Below are positions 1-8,883 of a stretch of 24,172 nucleotides of DNA, piece by piece. The notes under the pieces are model-generated. The model made no database searches. It saw nothing but the letters and a program-made list of their open reading frames with translations, and was not told where the DNA came from. Made by a program: the position numbers and the translations under genes. This DNA comes from Firmicutes bacterium AM31-12AC (GTDB lineage: Bacteria; Bacillota; Clostridia; Lachnospirales; Lachnospiraceae). The first letter of the stretch is position 1. Each line of letters opens with the position of its first letter. The DNA lies in assembly GCA_003480425.1 (NCBI GenBank), contig QUJA01000040.1, positions 1 to 24,172 of the forward strand. Reading direction: 5' to 3'.

Positions 1-29
1 TTGTTCACCAAGGAAAAATCGAAATTGAT

Positions 30-79
30 GTAAACGAAAGGGCAGTTTGATAAAACCGCAAGACTGCTTTTTCGTTTAC
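30..79. terminator. 17-bp inverted repeat, probable terminator of the araC-type gene
   Basis: Arms at 30-46 and 63-79 pair over 17 positions, two of them G-U, around a 16-base loop. It lies just past the stop of the minus-strand AraC gene, so it probably ends that transcript. The minus-strand tail after the stem is only moderately T-rich. Bases 1-29 show no identifiable gene; short open frames there could be the end of an upstream gene, but nothing supports a call. Confidence 0.5.
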
Positions 80-121
80 AACAACTCCGATTGTTTCCTT
101 AACAATTTGGGCAATGGCGAA

Positions 122-1141
122 TCACATGGTTTGCCGGCAGCGGTATTCCTTTGGCGTGCATCCGTATTTTTCTTCAAATTTTTTGAAGAAGAACCCAGTA
201 TTCTCATATCCCACGGCAATGCTGATATCGCAGGTCGGCAGCGTGGTGGTACGCAGCAACATGGCGGCCTGTGATAACCGCTGGTTCTGGATGAGTTGTT
301 TATATGTATAGTTTGTATGCTTTTTGATATACGAAGAGAGATAGTTCGGATGCATATGGAAGAAAGCCGCGGTCGATTCCAGCGTACAGTCTGCGCAGTT
401 GGTTTCTATATAACGCAGGATGGCGTAAATATGGTTGGAGGAAGAGAGGCTTGCCAGTTCCATGTTGTGCTGGAAGTAATTGATTAACTCGCAAATCAAT
501 AAAGTCATCTGTGCGTCAAGCATGGCGACGGACGTAACGGAGGGCGAGTAGAATTCACACAGAAACTGGTTGACAAATAATGTCAGCCGGTTTCTTTTTT
601 TGGCGGAAAACAGGATATAGTTATCCCGTCGGGACTGGCTGTTGAGCGCCTCAATGAGAAATTGCGTGATAAAATTCTTTTTTGCGAGTTTCTCAAAGAA
701 GTTGTTGTTTAAATATTCTTTGGTAATCAAAAAATTAATCATAATATCTTCTTCATTACATTTTGTCGTGCGGTGAGGCGTATTCGGGCTGATTAAAAGA
801 ATCTCTCCGGCAGATAAAGTGAGGGATACGTCATTGAGTGTAAATGTACAGCTGCCGGAATAGACATAGCAAAGCTCCAGCCATTCGTGAATATGCAGGG
901 GAACCGTCTCAAAGCGGTCCTGCTTGATGACTGCAAAATTTTGGTAATTGGCCAGAACCTTGTTCTCCGAGAGCGCCATCTGCATACTGAGCGGGGTAGG
1001 CGTGAAACAGTAGCAGAGTTCCCCCGACGCCGTGGTGATTGTCTCGATACCGGGATAATCATTGGTAGCTCCCAAGAGATTCTGTTCTTCCTGTGCAGTG
1101 TGTTTTCGCAGATAAGTATCCAGTCCGGAATCCGTCAACAT
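122..1141 (-). CDS. AraC-family transcriptional regulator with N-terminal cupin sensor
   Basis: A 339-residue DNA-binding regulator. Residues about 68-145 form an AraC-type cupin ligand-binding fold (HIHEWLELCYVYSG, then a SAGEILLISPNTPH stretch). Residues about 238-335 carry the two helix-turn-helix motifs, ending in the family hallmark ISIAVGYENTGFFFKKFEEK followed by GCTPKEYR. The minus-strand start is preceded by GGGAGGA at good spacing. It is transcribed away from the GH78 gene at 1430, the usual arrangement for a local activator that senses a sugar or glycoside released by the operon. The family assignment is firm. The ligand and the identity of the target promoter are inferred from position only. 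Confidence 0.93.
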   Translation of the reverse strand: MLTDSGLDTYLRKHTAQEEQNLLGATNDYPGIETITTASGELCYCFTPTPLSMQMALSENKVLANYQNFAVIKQDRFETVPLHIHEWLELCYVYSGSCTFTLNDVSLTLSAGEILLISPNTPHRTTKCNEEDIMINFLITKEYLNNNFFEKLAKKNFITQFLIEALNSQSRRDNYILFSAKKRNRLTLFVNQFLCEFYSPSVTSVAMLDAQMTLLICELINYFQHNMELASLSSSNHIYAILRYIETNCADCTLESTAAFFHMHPNYLSSYIKKHTNYTYKQLIQNQRLSQAAMLLRTTTLPTCDISIAVGYENTGFFFKKFEEKYGCTPKEYRCRQTM

Positions 1142-1277
1142 TGGTATATCCTCCCATATTTTTAAAAATATTTAAAAATCCGCCTTCATCGGCTGCCTTC
1201 GCATGTTTTTCAGGTTTCAAAGTCATGGCTTTCATGCAAATGTAAAGGTATGCTCTTTGGCACTTTGCATTTTTATC

Positions 1278-1306
1278 ATTATACAAAACATTTGCGGATG
1301 CATCAA
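1278..1306 (-). promoter_or_regulatory. Sigma-A type promoter for the araC-type gene
   Basis: On the minus strand TTGATG (1301-1306) is separated by exactly 17 bases from a perfect TATAAT (1278-1283). Transcription would begin near 1271, giving a leader of about 130 bases. Within that leader an ATGCAAA/TTTGCAT inverted repeat (1234-1240 and 1264-1270) sits next to the predicted start and could be an operator or hairpin. Confidence 0.7.
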
Positions 1307-1349
1307 TATAAATCTTAAGTTTGGTAGGTAAAATGATGAAATTCCGTAA

Positions 1350-1378
1350 ATGATTTTATGAGGCAAATCCATTATACT
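1350..1378 (+). promoter_or_regulatory. Weak candidate promoter for the GH78-symporter operon
   Basis: TATACT at 1373-1378 resembles a -10 box, 52 bases before the chosen GH78 start. The expected -35 position (1350-1355) matches the consensus poorly, as is common for promoters that need an AraC-type activator. Only the -10 is persuasive. Confidence 0.35.
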
Positions 1379-1429
1379 CGAATTACAGTGTACACAATGA
1401 AAAAAGGAAGGAGCTTGGAAAACAGCAAT

Positions 1430-4240
1430 ATGAATCAGATTTACGCAGCAAAAACAAATCATATCACGAATCCGGTGGGATTTTTACTGAATCCGGTGGT
1501 TTTTTCGTGGAAGGTCAGAGAATGCAGGGGAAAGAACCAGAGATGTGCCAGAATCCTTGTGGCAAAGGATGAAACCTTCGCGGATGTTCTTTGGGACACC
1601 GGGGAGGCAAAGCTCGACAGTCTGGCTGTAAAAGCGGAGATGAATCTGGAGCCTTGTACCAGATATTACTGGAAGGTAATCGTTACTACGGACGCAGACG
1701 AAGTGCTGGAGTCCGACGTACAGTTCTTTGAGACGGCAAAGAGGGACGAGCCGTGGGTGGGAAAATGGATTACCTGCGACAGCAGGATGGAACGCCATCC
1801 CATTTTCTCAAAGCGAATCATTCCCCGTGGAAAGGTAAAAAAAGCCCGTCTCTATCTCTGCGGACTGGGGCTTTATGAGGCATATTTTACGGATGGAGAG
1901 AAAACCGAAACAGATATTTTAAAATCCGCAAAAATCGGGGAAGAATATCTGACCCCGTACTGCAATAACTACAATCAGTGGTTACAGTATCAGACGTATG
2001 ATGTGACCGCGCAGATGCAGCGCGAAGGTGTGTTGTCCGTTCTTTTGGGGAATGGGTGGTACAAAGGGAGGTTCGGGTTCAATCAGACAGAACAGAAAGG
2101 ATTTTACGGCGACGAGTGGAAACTGCTGGCAGAGGTGCATCTGGAATATGAGGATGGCACACAAGAGATAATCGGCACGGATGACACATGGGAAGTGACA
2201 AGGAGCAATCTGTTTTTTTCCAATATATATGACGGGGAGAAACGGGATGATACCTTGGAACCTGTCGAACCTGTCAGCGCGCAGCTTGCTGAGGCGCCGC
2301 AGGGGCGACTGACGGAGCGGCTGTCCCTTCCGGTGACTGTGCATGAACAGTTTACACCGAAGGAACTGATTCACACCCCGAAGGATGAATGGGTGTTTGA
2401 CTTAGGGCAGGAGATTACCGGGATTTTCAAACTTCATGTCCATGAGCTGAAAGGAAAAGAAATCAGAATCCAGACAGGCGAAATCCTGCAGGACGGATGT
2501 TTTTATAACGAAAACTTAAGAACCGCTTTGTCGGAATATGTGTATATCTCTGACGGGGAAGAAAAAGACATTGTTCCGCATTTTACATTTTACGGATACC
2601 GGTATGTAAAAATCAGCGGGGTAACCAATGTCTCCTGTGAAGATTTTACGGGAATGGCACTCTACAGTGATTACGAAGGTACCGGTAGTATACAGACAGG
2701 AAATGAACTGGTAAATCAGTTGATTTCCAATGTGGAATGGGGCATGAAGGATAATTTCTTAGATGTGCCGACAGACTGTCCGCAGAGAGATGAGCGCATG
2801 GGATGGACAGGCGACACACAGGTGTTTTCGGGTACGGCATGTTATCTGGCGGATACCTATGCATTTTACAGAAAATATCTGTACGATTTGTATAAGGAAC
2901 AGCTGATTGCCGGAGGGATGGTTCCGGAGGTGGTGCCGACCTTCGGTCCGTCGAAATGTTCCTGTGCATGGGGCGATGCGGCCTGTATCGTTCCGTGGAA
3001 TGTCTATCTGTTCAGCGGGGATGCTACCATATTGGAACAGCAGTTTGACAGTATGAAGGCTTGGGTGGACTATATCCGTAAGGTGGACGGAGAGCACCAC
3101 GGATGGAGACATTCCTTCCATTACGGAGACTGGCTGGCGCTTGACCGGGTGGGAGCCGCGGCGGGAAATGTATACGGAGCGACCGATGAAGGCTATATTG
3201 CGGATATTTATTATGCGGCAAGCGCGGAGCTTACAGCGAAGGCAGCGGCGGTTCTCGGGCGAAAGGAAGAGGAAAAACAATATCGGGAAATCGCCGAAAA
3301 ACAATGGCGTGTGGTAAAAGAAGAATATTTTACCCCGACCGGAAGATGCGCGGAAAAGACACAGACGGGTCTTCTGCTGGCTCTGAAATATCATTTGTCA
3401 GAGGACGAAGAGCTGACCAGAGAGATGTTAAAGAAACTTTTCCGCGAGAGCAGAAACAAATTGAATACCGGATTTGTGGGAACCTCCCTTTTGTGTAATG
3501 TGTTGACCGATAACGGAATGACGGATACCGCCTACCGCCTGCTTTTGAACGAGGAGTATCCGGGGTGGCTGCACGAAGTGAAACTGGGAGCCACCACAGT
3601 CTGGGAACGATGGAATTCACTGGATGAAGACGGTAAGATATCCAGTACCGGAATGAACAGTCTCAACCATTATTCTTACGGGGCGATTCTGGAATGGATG
3701 TTCCGCCATGTGGGAGGAATCCATCTTTTGGAAGAATCTCCGGGAGGCAGAAGGGTTGCAATTTGTCCGAATGTCCATTATGATTTGAGACAGGTAAAGA
3801 CCGTGTATGACTCGGCAAGCGGACGGTATGAGTGCGGCTGGGAAATCACGGATGATAACAGAATCAAAATCAGCATCACGATTCCGTTTGGCGGAGAAGG
3901 CGAGGTGCGATTGCCGCATGCTCCGGAGATTCTGTTTGAAGATAAGACAAATCCACTATTCGCAACAGTGGTGAACGGTATTTGTTATATCACTGCAGGA
4001 AACTATGAAGTCGTATATGAGGCAACTGAGAAGTTAAAGAAAATATACAGCGTGGAGTCAAAGCTGGAAGATTTGCTGAACCATCCGCAGATACGGGCAT
4101 TTTTATCGACGATGACCGAGGTGGATATGATACCGGATGCGGTCTATGGATTGTCGTTTCGGCAGGTGGCGGAGATGTTTTCAGGACCGATGGATGAAGG
4201 ACAGGCAGAGATGTTGAATACAGCATTATCACAATATTAA
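1430..4240 (+). CDS. GH78 alpha-L-rhamnosidase with C-terminal helical extension
   Basis: A 936-residue inverting glycosidase that removes terminal alpha-L-rhamnose. I chose ATG 1430 because the family N-terminus begins there and GGAAGGAG lies at 1406-1413, though the 16-base gap is long; ATG 1397 lacks a site. Order: Fn3-like N-terminus (to about 105), Bac_rhamnosid_N beta-sandwich (about 125-300), beta domain with FDLGQEITG (about 320-415), six-hairpin catalytic domain, C-terminal beta domain. The signature DCPQRDERMGWTGD starts at Asp449, with Glu455 the likely general acid; Glu726 in VWERWNS is the likely base, by family analogy. No signal peptide is seen, so it is probably cytoplasmic. 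Residues about 862-936 extend past the usual GH78 end and resemble the tail of the GH3 enzyme at 16933. First gene of an operon with the symporter 14 bases downstream. Confidence 0.93.
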   Translation: MNQIYAAKTNHITNPVGFLLNPVVFSWKVRECRGKNQRCARILVAKDETFADVLWDTGEAKLDSLAVKAEMNLEPCTRYYWKVIVTTDADEVLESDVQFFETAKRDEPWVGKWITCDSRMERHPIFSKRIIPRGKVKKARLYLCGLGLYEAYFTDGEKTETDILKSAKIGEEYLTPYCNNYNQWLQYQTYDVTAQMQREGVLSVLLGNGWYKGRFGFNQTEQKGFYGDEWKLLAEVHLEYEDGTQEIIGTDDTWEVTRSNLFFSNIYDGEKRDDTLEPVEPVSAQLAEAPQGRLTERLSLPVTVHEQFTPKELIHTPKDEWVFDLGQEITGIFKLHVHELKGKEIRIQTGEILQDGCFYNENLRTALSEYVYISDGEEKDIVPHFTFYGYRYVKISGVTNVSCEDFTGMALYSDYEGTGSIQTGNELVNQLISNVEWGMKDNFLDVPTDCPQRDERMGWTGDTQVFSGTACYLADTYAFYRKYLYDLYKEQLIAGGMVPEVVPTFGPSKCSCAWGDAACIVPWNVYLFSGDATILEQQFDSMKAWVDYIRKVDGEHHGWRHSFHYGDWLALDRVGAAAGNVYGATDEGYIADIYYAASAELTAKAAAVLGRKEEEKQYREIAEKQWRVVKEEYFTPTGRCAEKTQTGLLLALKYHLSEDEELTREMLKKLFRESRNKLNTGFVGTSLLCNVLTDNGMTDTAYRLLLNEEYPGWLHEVKLGATTVWERWNSLDEDGKISSTGMNSLNHYSYGAILEWMFRHVGGIHLLEESPGGRRVAICPNVHYDLRQVKTVYDSASGRYECGWEITDDNRIKISITIPFGGEGEVRLPHAPEILFEDKTNPLFATVVNGICYITAGNYEVVYEATEKLKKIYSVESKLEDLLNHPQIRAFLSTMTEVDMIPDAVYGLSFRQVAEMFSGPMDEGQAEMLNTALSQY

Positions 4241-4254
4241 GGCGGAGAGAACAA

Positions 4255-5607
4255 ATGAGTGAGAAGAGTAAAAAACAAAAGGTTAGTATCGTGGAAAAAA
4301 TGGGCTTATTTATGGTATGTGCGGGAAATATTCCACTGATGGGATTATTGTCAGGATTCTTTATGATTTACTATACGAATGTGGTTGGTCTGGAACCGGC
4401 AGCACTGGCGACCCTGTTTTTAATATCCAAGGTGGTGGATGGAATCAGCGACCCGATTATGGGATATTTTCTGGACAAATTTCCGGTAACAAAAATGGGA
4501 AAATTTCGCCCTATGATTATTCTGGGAACAATCATCTGTGTTATAAATTATATTTTACTGTGGTTTGGCGCAGTCTGGATTCCGGTCGGAAAATATGTGA
4601 TTGTGTATGTGACGTATCTTCTGCTGGGCTGGACGTTTGATATTATGGATATCTCCAAGAACAGTCTGCTCCCGGTCATGAGCGCGGATGACAGGGAGAG
4701 AAACAGTCTGTCGATTTTCAATGCGTTGGGAACAACGATAGGTGGCGCGGTACTGGCTGTGGCAGCACCGATTCTTGTGGCGGAAGGAACGTTACAGAAC
4801 TATTACGTGTTAATTTTCGGTTCCATGGCCATGGTGTTGGTTTTATCTATTGCAGGGGCTCTTTGTGTAAAGGAAAGAGTAGCTTTTGAAGGAAAAAAAG
4901 AAGAAAGTTATACATTCAGGGAATTGTTACAGTTTTTGCGGTATAAACCTGTCTGGGTACTGTTTGTAATTGCACTGGTAGTCGGGGTGGGCAGTAATAT
5001 AGCAGGAGGAGCCGGCGCTTATTTTTACACATATATAATGGGTGATATGACGCTTATGTCAGGGGTGTCACTTGTTTCAATGACAACTGCTCTGGTGGGA
5101 ATTTTCCTTGGACCAATTCTGGCAAACCGGTTTGGAAAGAAACAGATTTTTGTAATGGCAATCGTCGTATCCATCCTGTTTTCCGCACTGCGTTTGATTG
5201 ATGTGAGATCTATGCTTTTGATCTATATTAGTACAGTGGCAGGAGGTGTGGCAGGCGGATGTATAGCACCGCTGACAACCAGTATACAGGCAGATAATAC
5301 TACTTACGTGCAGTATAAAACCGGAAAACGTGCAGAAGCGGCGATCGCATCGCTTACATCTTTTATTACAAAAGTGGCGCAGGGAATCGGGGGAGCGATT
5401 CCGGGGTATGTATTGGCAGCTACAGGTTTTGTTACCGGCTCGGTTGCCCAGCCGGAGAGTATCAATACAGGAATTATCCTCTGCGTACTGATACTTCCGA
5501 TTATCCTGACTTCCGCAGGGGCGATTCTTTTTGGTACACAGTATACGTTGGATAAAAAAGCAGTAGAGGAAATGCACACGGCAATCGCAGCGCGCAGCAA
5601 TAAGTAA
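4255..5607 (+). CDS. GPH-family sugar/glycoside:cation symporter (MFS fold)
   Basis: A 450-residue hydrophobic protein with about 12 membrane helices, matching the glycoside-pentoside-hexuronide:cation symporter family (MelB/XynP type). The helix-II motif DGISDP contains Asp62 and Asp66, the spacing of the MelB cation-site aspartates, and a K-x-G-K-F-R-P loop follows near residue 81. It starts 14 bases after the GH78 stop, with GGCGGAGA as ribosome site, so it is translated from the same message. It probably imports the rhamnosylated glycoside for intracellular hydrolysis. The paralogue at 19246 shares long stretches (RLIDVRS, QADNT, IGGAIPGY), so the two loci may import related but different substrates. 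Substrate and coupling ion are not readable from sequence. Confidence 0.92.
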   Translation: MSEKSKKQKVSIVEKMGLFMVCAGNIPLMGLLSGFFMIYYTNVVGLEPAALATLFLISKVVDGISDPIMGYFLDKFPVTKMGKFRPMIILGTIICVINYILLWFGAVWIPVGKYVIVYVTYLLLGWTFDIMDISKNSLLPVMSADDRERNSLSIFNALGTTIGGAVLAVAAPILVAEGTLQNYYVLIFGSMAMVLVLSIAGALCVKERVAFEGKKEESYTFRELLQFLRYKPVWVLFVIALVVGVGSNIAGGAGAYFYTYIMGDMTLMSGVSLVSMTTALVGIFLGPILANRFGKKQIFVMAIVVSILFSALRLIDVRSMLLIYISTVAGGVAGGCIAPLTTSIQADNTTYVQYKTGKRAEAAIASLTSFITKVAQGIGGAIPGYVLAATGFVTGSVAQPESINTGIILCVLILPIILTSAGAILFGTQYTLDKKAVEEMHTAIAARSNK

Positions 5608-5626
5608 CATATTGAAGGAGAATGCG

Positions 5627-7454
5627 ATGGAACTGTCAAGATTAAAAGTAAACAACCAGTATTGTCCTTGCGTGGATGAAATGCCTTATTTTTCATGGGG
5701 CATCACCAGTAAAAAGCAAAATGTGATGCAGAAGTCCTACCACATTACGGTAACAGGAGCGGAAGGTCTTGTATGGGATTCGGGTGTGGTGGAAAGTGAT
5801 GCGAGCGTTTTTGTGGAGTATAAAGGCAAACCGTTTCAGAGTTTCAGTGACTACCTGTGGACGGTGACAGCGACGGATAACACCGGTGATACCGCCACCG
5901 CCACATCCTCCTTTGAAACAGGTTTTATGAAAAGGGAGTGGAGTGCGCAGTGGGTAAGGTCTCCGTTTGCGATGAAAAAAGCCAGGAAAGGGAACGGCGG
6001 TCAGAATCCGGCAGAATATTTCCGCAAGGAATTTGTCGTAAGACAGGGAGTAAAGAGAGCGCGTGTTTACGCGACCTGCCATGGCGCCTATCAGCTTAGT
6101 ATCAATGGAAACAGAGCGGATGACAGAGAACTGGCGCCGGAATTTACGCTCTATGAAAAGTACCTGTGTTATCAGGTGTATAACGTAACATCTCTTTTGC
6201 AAGAGGGACACAATGCCATAGGAATGTTGGTTGGTGATGGCTGGTATGACAGTAAGAACTTTAAGTCGCGTGACAGGAAATTTAAGATGGAGCACGCAGT
6301 GTTGTTTGAAACGAGAATTGAGTATGAAGACGGCACATTTGAGACAGTTCTCTCTGACGATAAGTTGAAAGTTGCCGAAAGTCCGGTTCGTTCTTCGGAT
6401 TTGTTCGCGGGCGAACTCTACGATGCGCAAATGGAGCAGGAGGGATGGAATTGTGCCGGATTTGATGACGGTGGATGGCAGAATGGAATTCTCTCAGGAG
6501 CATACTATGATAATTTAGTGGTACAGTATGGTGAACCTGTGCGGCCGGTGAAAGAAGTGGAGGCGGTCGGTATGGAGGTAAGCCCAAAGGGAGAGACCAT
6601 TATCGATTTCGGTCAGAATCTGGCAGGTGTACTGCGGGTAAAGGTGGATTTGCCCGCAGTGCGTCAAAACGCATCAATTCCGCTGTTTACTGTGCACCGA
6701 TTTTTGGGTGGAATTCCTGCCGGATTATGGTCGATGCGGCAGCACTTTTGGGGAATCCGGAAGACGAGTTGTATTACCGTGACATTGCATCAAGAATGAA
6801 GGAGGCAATTCAAAAAGGGATTATCGGCGAAGACGGAATTATGCCTCTGGATTTTATGGGTGCGTATGTGCTGATTATAGCGTTTGATCTGGCACCGGAG
6901 GAAAAGAAAGAATGTGTGGCGCGGCATCTGATTCGCAAAATAGAGGAAAATGGAGATTGCCTGGACACTGGTTTCCTGACGACACCGTTTCTTCTGGACG
7001 CACTTTGTAAGATTGGGCGGACAGACAAGGCGTATCGGATTCTTTTGCAGACAAAATGTCCGTCGTGGCTCTATGAAGTAAAACAAGGTGCGACTACAAT
7101 ATGGGAAAACTATATTGCCTATGAACCGGACGCTCGCCGGTTACAACAAGTTTGAATCACTATGCGTTTGGCTGTGTGGATGACTGGATGTTCCGCAAAA
7201 TCAGCGGTATCGATATGGCAGCGCCTGGTTTTAAGAAAATTGTGATTAAGCCGGAGCTGACGGAGACTTTTACATGGGCGAAACGTACTTATATGAGTGA
7301 ATACGGACGAATCGGTACGGAGTGGCATCTGGCTGACAAAAATTTCAGCATAAATGTGGAGATTCCCTGTAATACTACGGCTGTTGTGTACCTGCCGGAT
7401 GGAAGTTCCAAGGAAGTGGGGAGCGGGAATTATGAGTTTCACTGTATCGTTTGA
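5627..7454 (+). pseudogene. GH78 alpha-L-rhamnosidase, catalytic core deleted and frameshifted
   Basis: Remains of a second GH78 gene in the operon. ATG 5627 follows GAAGGAG at 5614-5620. The N-terminal part is normal: Fn3-like region, then Bac_rhamnosid_N (LVGDGWYDSKNF) up to IIDFGQNLAG. The reading frame then becomes unrelated and stops at 6799. A second frame resumes near 6727 with DAAALLGNPEDELYYRDIA and GATTIWENY, stops at 7155, and a third frame carries SLNHYAFGCVDDWMF to 7454. Measured between the FGQ and AAA landmarks, this copy is about 718 bases shorter than the intact paralogue at 1430, and the DCPQRDER-type catalytic segment is gone. The 3' frameshift lies near 7130-7145. It cannot make an active rhamnosidase. 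A stable N-terminal beta-sandwich fragment could still be translated. Confidence 0.88.
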
Positions 7455-7465
7455 ATAGAAAAAAC

Positions 7466-7489
7466 GGGGGCAGAGGATGCTTTGCCCCC
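7466..7489 (+). terminator. GC-rich hairpin after the GH78 pseudogene
   Basis: GGGGGCA (7466-7472) pairs perfectly with TGCCCCC (7483-7489) around a 10-base loop. An A-rich rather than T-rich stretch follows, so termination on the plus strand would be weak. It may act as partial attenuation or as an mRNA-stabilising hairpin within the operon. Confidence 0.4.
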
Positions 7490-7518
7490 TAAAAACATAA
7501 CAGAGTTGGAGGATGTGT

Positions 7519-7683
7519 ATGCAGCTGGAGCAATATGAAAAAGAACACATTGAAATTATGCGGAGACTGGCACCGGAATATATGGTGTTGTTAAAAAGTA
7601 ACGGTGACTTTCCACTTGCGGCACCGGAAAAGGTGGCTCTTTACGGCAGTGGCGCACGCAGGACAATTTTGGGCAAGAGATAA
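7519..7683 (+). pseudogene. N-terminal stump of a GH3 beta-glucosidase
   Basis: A 54-codon frame with its own ribosome site (TTGGAGGA at 7506-7513). It reads as the beginning of a clostridial GH3 beta-glucosidase of the type that starts with its alpha/beta sandwich domain: EYMVLLKSNGDFPL, then KVALYGSGARRTI. In that group the next residues normally read K-G-G-T-G-S-G; here the frame runs into LGKR and a stop that touches the ribosome site of the hydrolase gene. About 90 percent or more of the enzyme is missing, so a deletion has joined the GH3 start to the hydrolase leader. The product is unlikely to have enzymatic function, but the small ORF should still be translated. Confidence 0.75.
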
Positions 7684-7698
7684 GGAGGAAAAGAACAT

Positions 7699-8805
7699 AT
7701 GAAAAAATATATGAAAATTCTGGCAATGATAATGCTCGTGCTGCTCATTTTGGCAGTCGGCTTTGTGGGGTATGTTTATAAGAAAAATGCGATGTTTCTG
7801 CCGGCACTGTTTGGCATCGGCGGTTTTCCGAATATAAAAAAGGAAGATTATTATCAGGCAGACGGAACATTCCGGAAAGCGGAAAAAGATGATAAAATGG
7901 CATTTTTTATGCAGCATCCGGTGTTTGGCGGCTATAAGCATATGTTTTTTAATGTTGAGGATAACGTGTTAAAAGCGATTGCCCCGGCAAAATATGCAGA
8001 TTTTCTAAAAGCGCAGGGCAGAAGTGATCAGATGGAAAATGCACTGGAGGCTTTTAATTACTTGACCCGGCTTGTGGAAAGTGGAGAGGCGCAGTTGATT
8101 TCCGATATTAACTCGAAAGAAATGATAGAACAGAATCCATATCAGTCTCATTTGACCGGAATGTTTTACAAAGGAAAGCAAGGAAAACCGTTGGCGCTGG
8201 TCGTTCCCGGAGGTGGATTTATCAGTAATGTGACGGACTGCGAGGGATATCCCGTGGCAATGAAATTACACAAGTTGGGGTACTCCGTATTGGTAATCAG
8301 TTACCCGATTGGCAAACAGCTGGGAGAAACGGAACATGAAAAACAGGGGCAGGCAGCGGTCAGGGAGCTGGTGCAGGTAATCCGTTATCTGAAGGAGCAT
8401 GAGCAGGAACTGTCTGTGGATATGGATGACTATGCGATATTCGGTTTCTCGGCAGGCGGCATGATGACTACGGCATATTCCTTCGCAAATTACGAGGACT
8501 GCTGTCACAAAGTAAAACTGCCGAGACCGAAAGTGATTTTCCCGATGTATGGTCTGGACTGGAATGTGAAAGCGCTTGAGCAGGATAAGGGACTGGCGGT
8601 ATTTTCCATCGCAGGGCGCGAGGATGAATACGGATTCGGAAATGTAGAGAAGAGACTTCCGCAATTGAAATCCGTGTTGGGTGAGGACAATGTGTCTGTA
8701 CGGATTTACGATAATCTCGGACATGGATTTGGTATTGGTTCCAATACCATAGTACCTCATTGGATTGAAGAGGCAGTGGAATTCTGGGAGGCACATCGGA
8801 AATAA
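7699..8805 (+). CDS. Membrane-anchored alpha/beta hydrolase, putative esterase
   Basis: A 368-residue serine hydrolase. Residues 7-27 form one strongly hydrophobic segment after MKKYMK, so it is a signal anchor or uncleaved signal peptide. The rest is an alpha/beta hydrolase: oxyanion-type loop VVPGGGF, nucleophile elbow GFSAGG with Ser251, probable acid Asp309 in AGREDEYGFG, and His342 in LGHGFG. About 110 residues between anchor and hydrolase core have no fold I recognise. The start follows AAGGAGGA, which overlaps the stop of the GH3 stump. Last gene of the operon, before a strong terminator. Such hydrolases beside glycosidases often remove acetyl or hydroxycinnamoyl groups; esterase activity here is inference. 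A frameshifted paralogue without the anchor lies at 9560. Confidence 0.85.
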   Translation: MKKYMKILAMIMLVLLILAVGFVGYVYKKNAMFLPALFGIGGFPNIKKEDYYQADGTFRKAEKDDKMAFFMQHPVFGGYKHMFFNVEDNVLKAIAPAKYADFLKAQGRSDQMENALEAFNYLTRLVESGEAQLISDINSKEMIEQNPYQSHLTGMFYKGKQGKPLALVVPGGGFISNVTDCEGYPVAMKLHKLGYSVLVISYPIGKQLGETEHEKQGQAAVRELVQVIRYLKEHEQELSVDMDDYAIFGFSAGGMMTTAYSFANYEDCCHKVKLPRPKVIFPMYGLDWNVKALEQDKGLAVFSIAGREDEYGFGNVEKRLPQLKSVLGEDNVSVRIYDNLGHGFGIGSNTIVPHWIEEAVEFWEAHRK

Positions 8806-8835
8806 TTTTTTCAAGAACAGGAAGAGTGAATTTTG

Positions 8836-8879
8836 AGAGGTCAAGTGTTTTATAAAATTATAAAACATCTGACCTTTTT
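8836..8879 (+). terminator. Rho-independent terminator closing the first operon
   Basis: A long stem (arms 8836-8854 and 8859-8877) with one A-C mismatch and a 4-base loop (AAAT), followed by a T run. It begins 30 bases after the hydrolase stop and is the best terminator in the window. Confidence 0.85.
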
Positions 8880-8883
8880 AAAA

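Noticed and set aside
2759..3394. A 211-residue minus-strand open frame inside the first GH78 gene
   Set aside because: Composition is that of an antisense shadow, there is no ribosome site, and the plus strand is clearly coding.
5077..5655. A 192-residue minus-strand open frame inside the first symporter
   Set aside because: Antisense shadow rich in Cys, His and Arg; the plus-strand symporter is certain.
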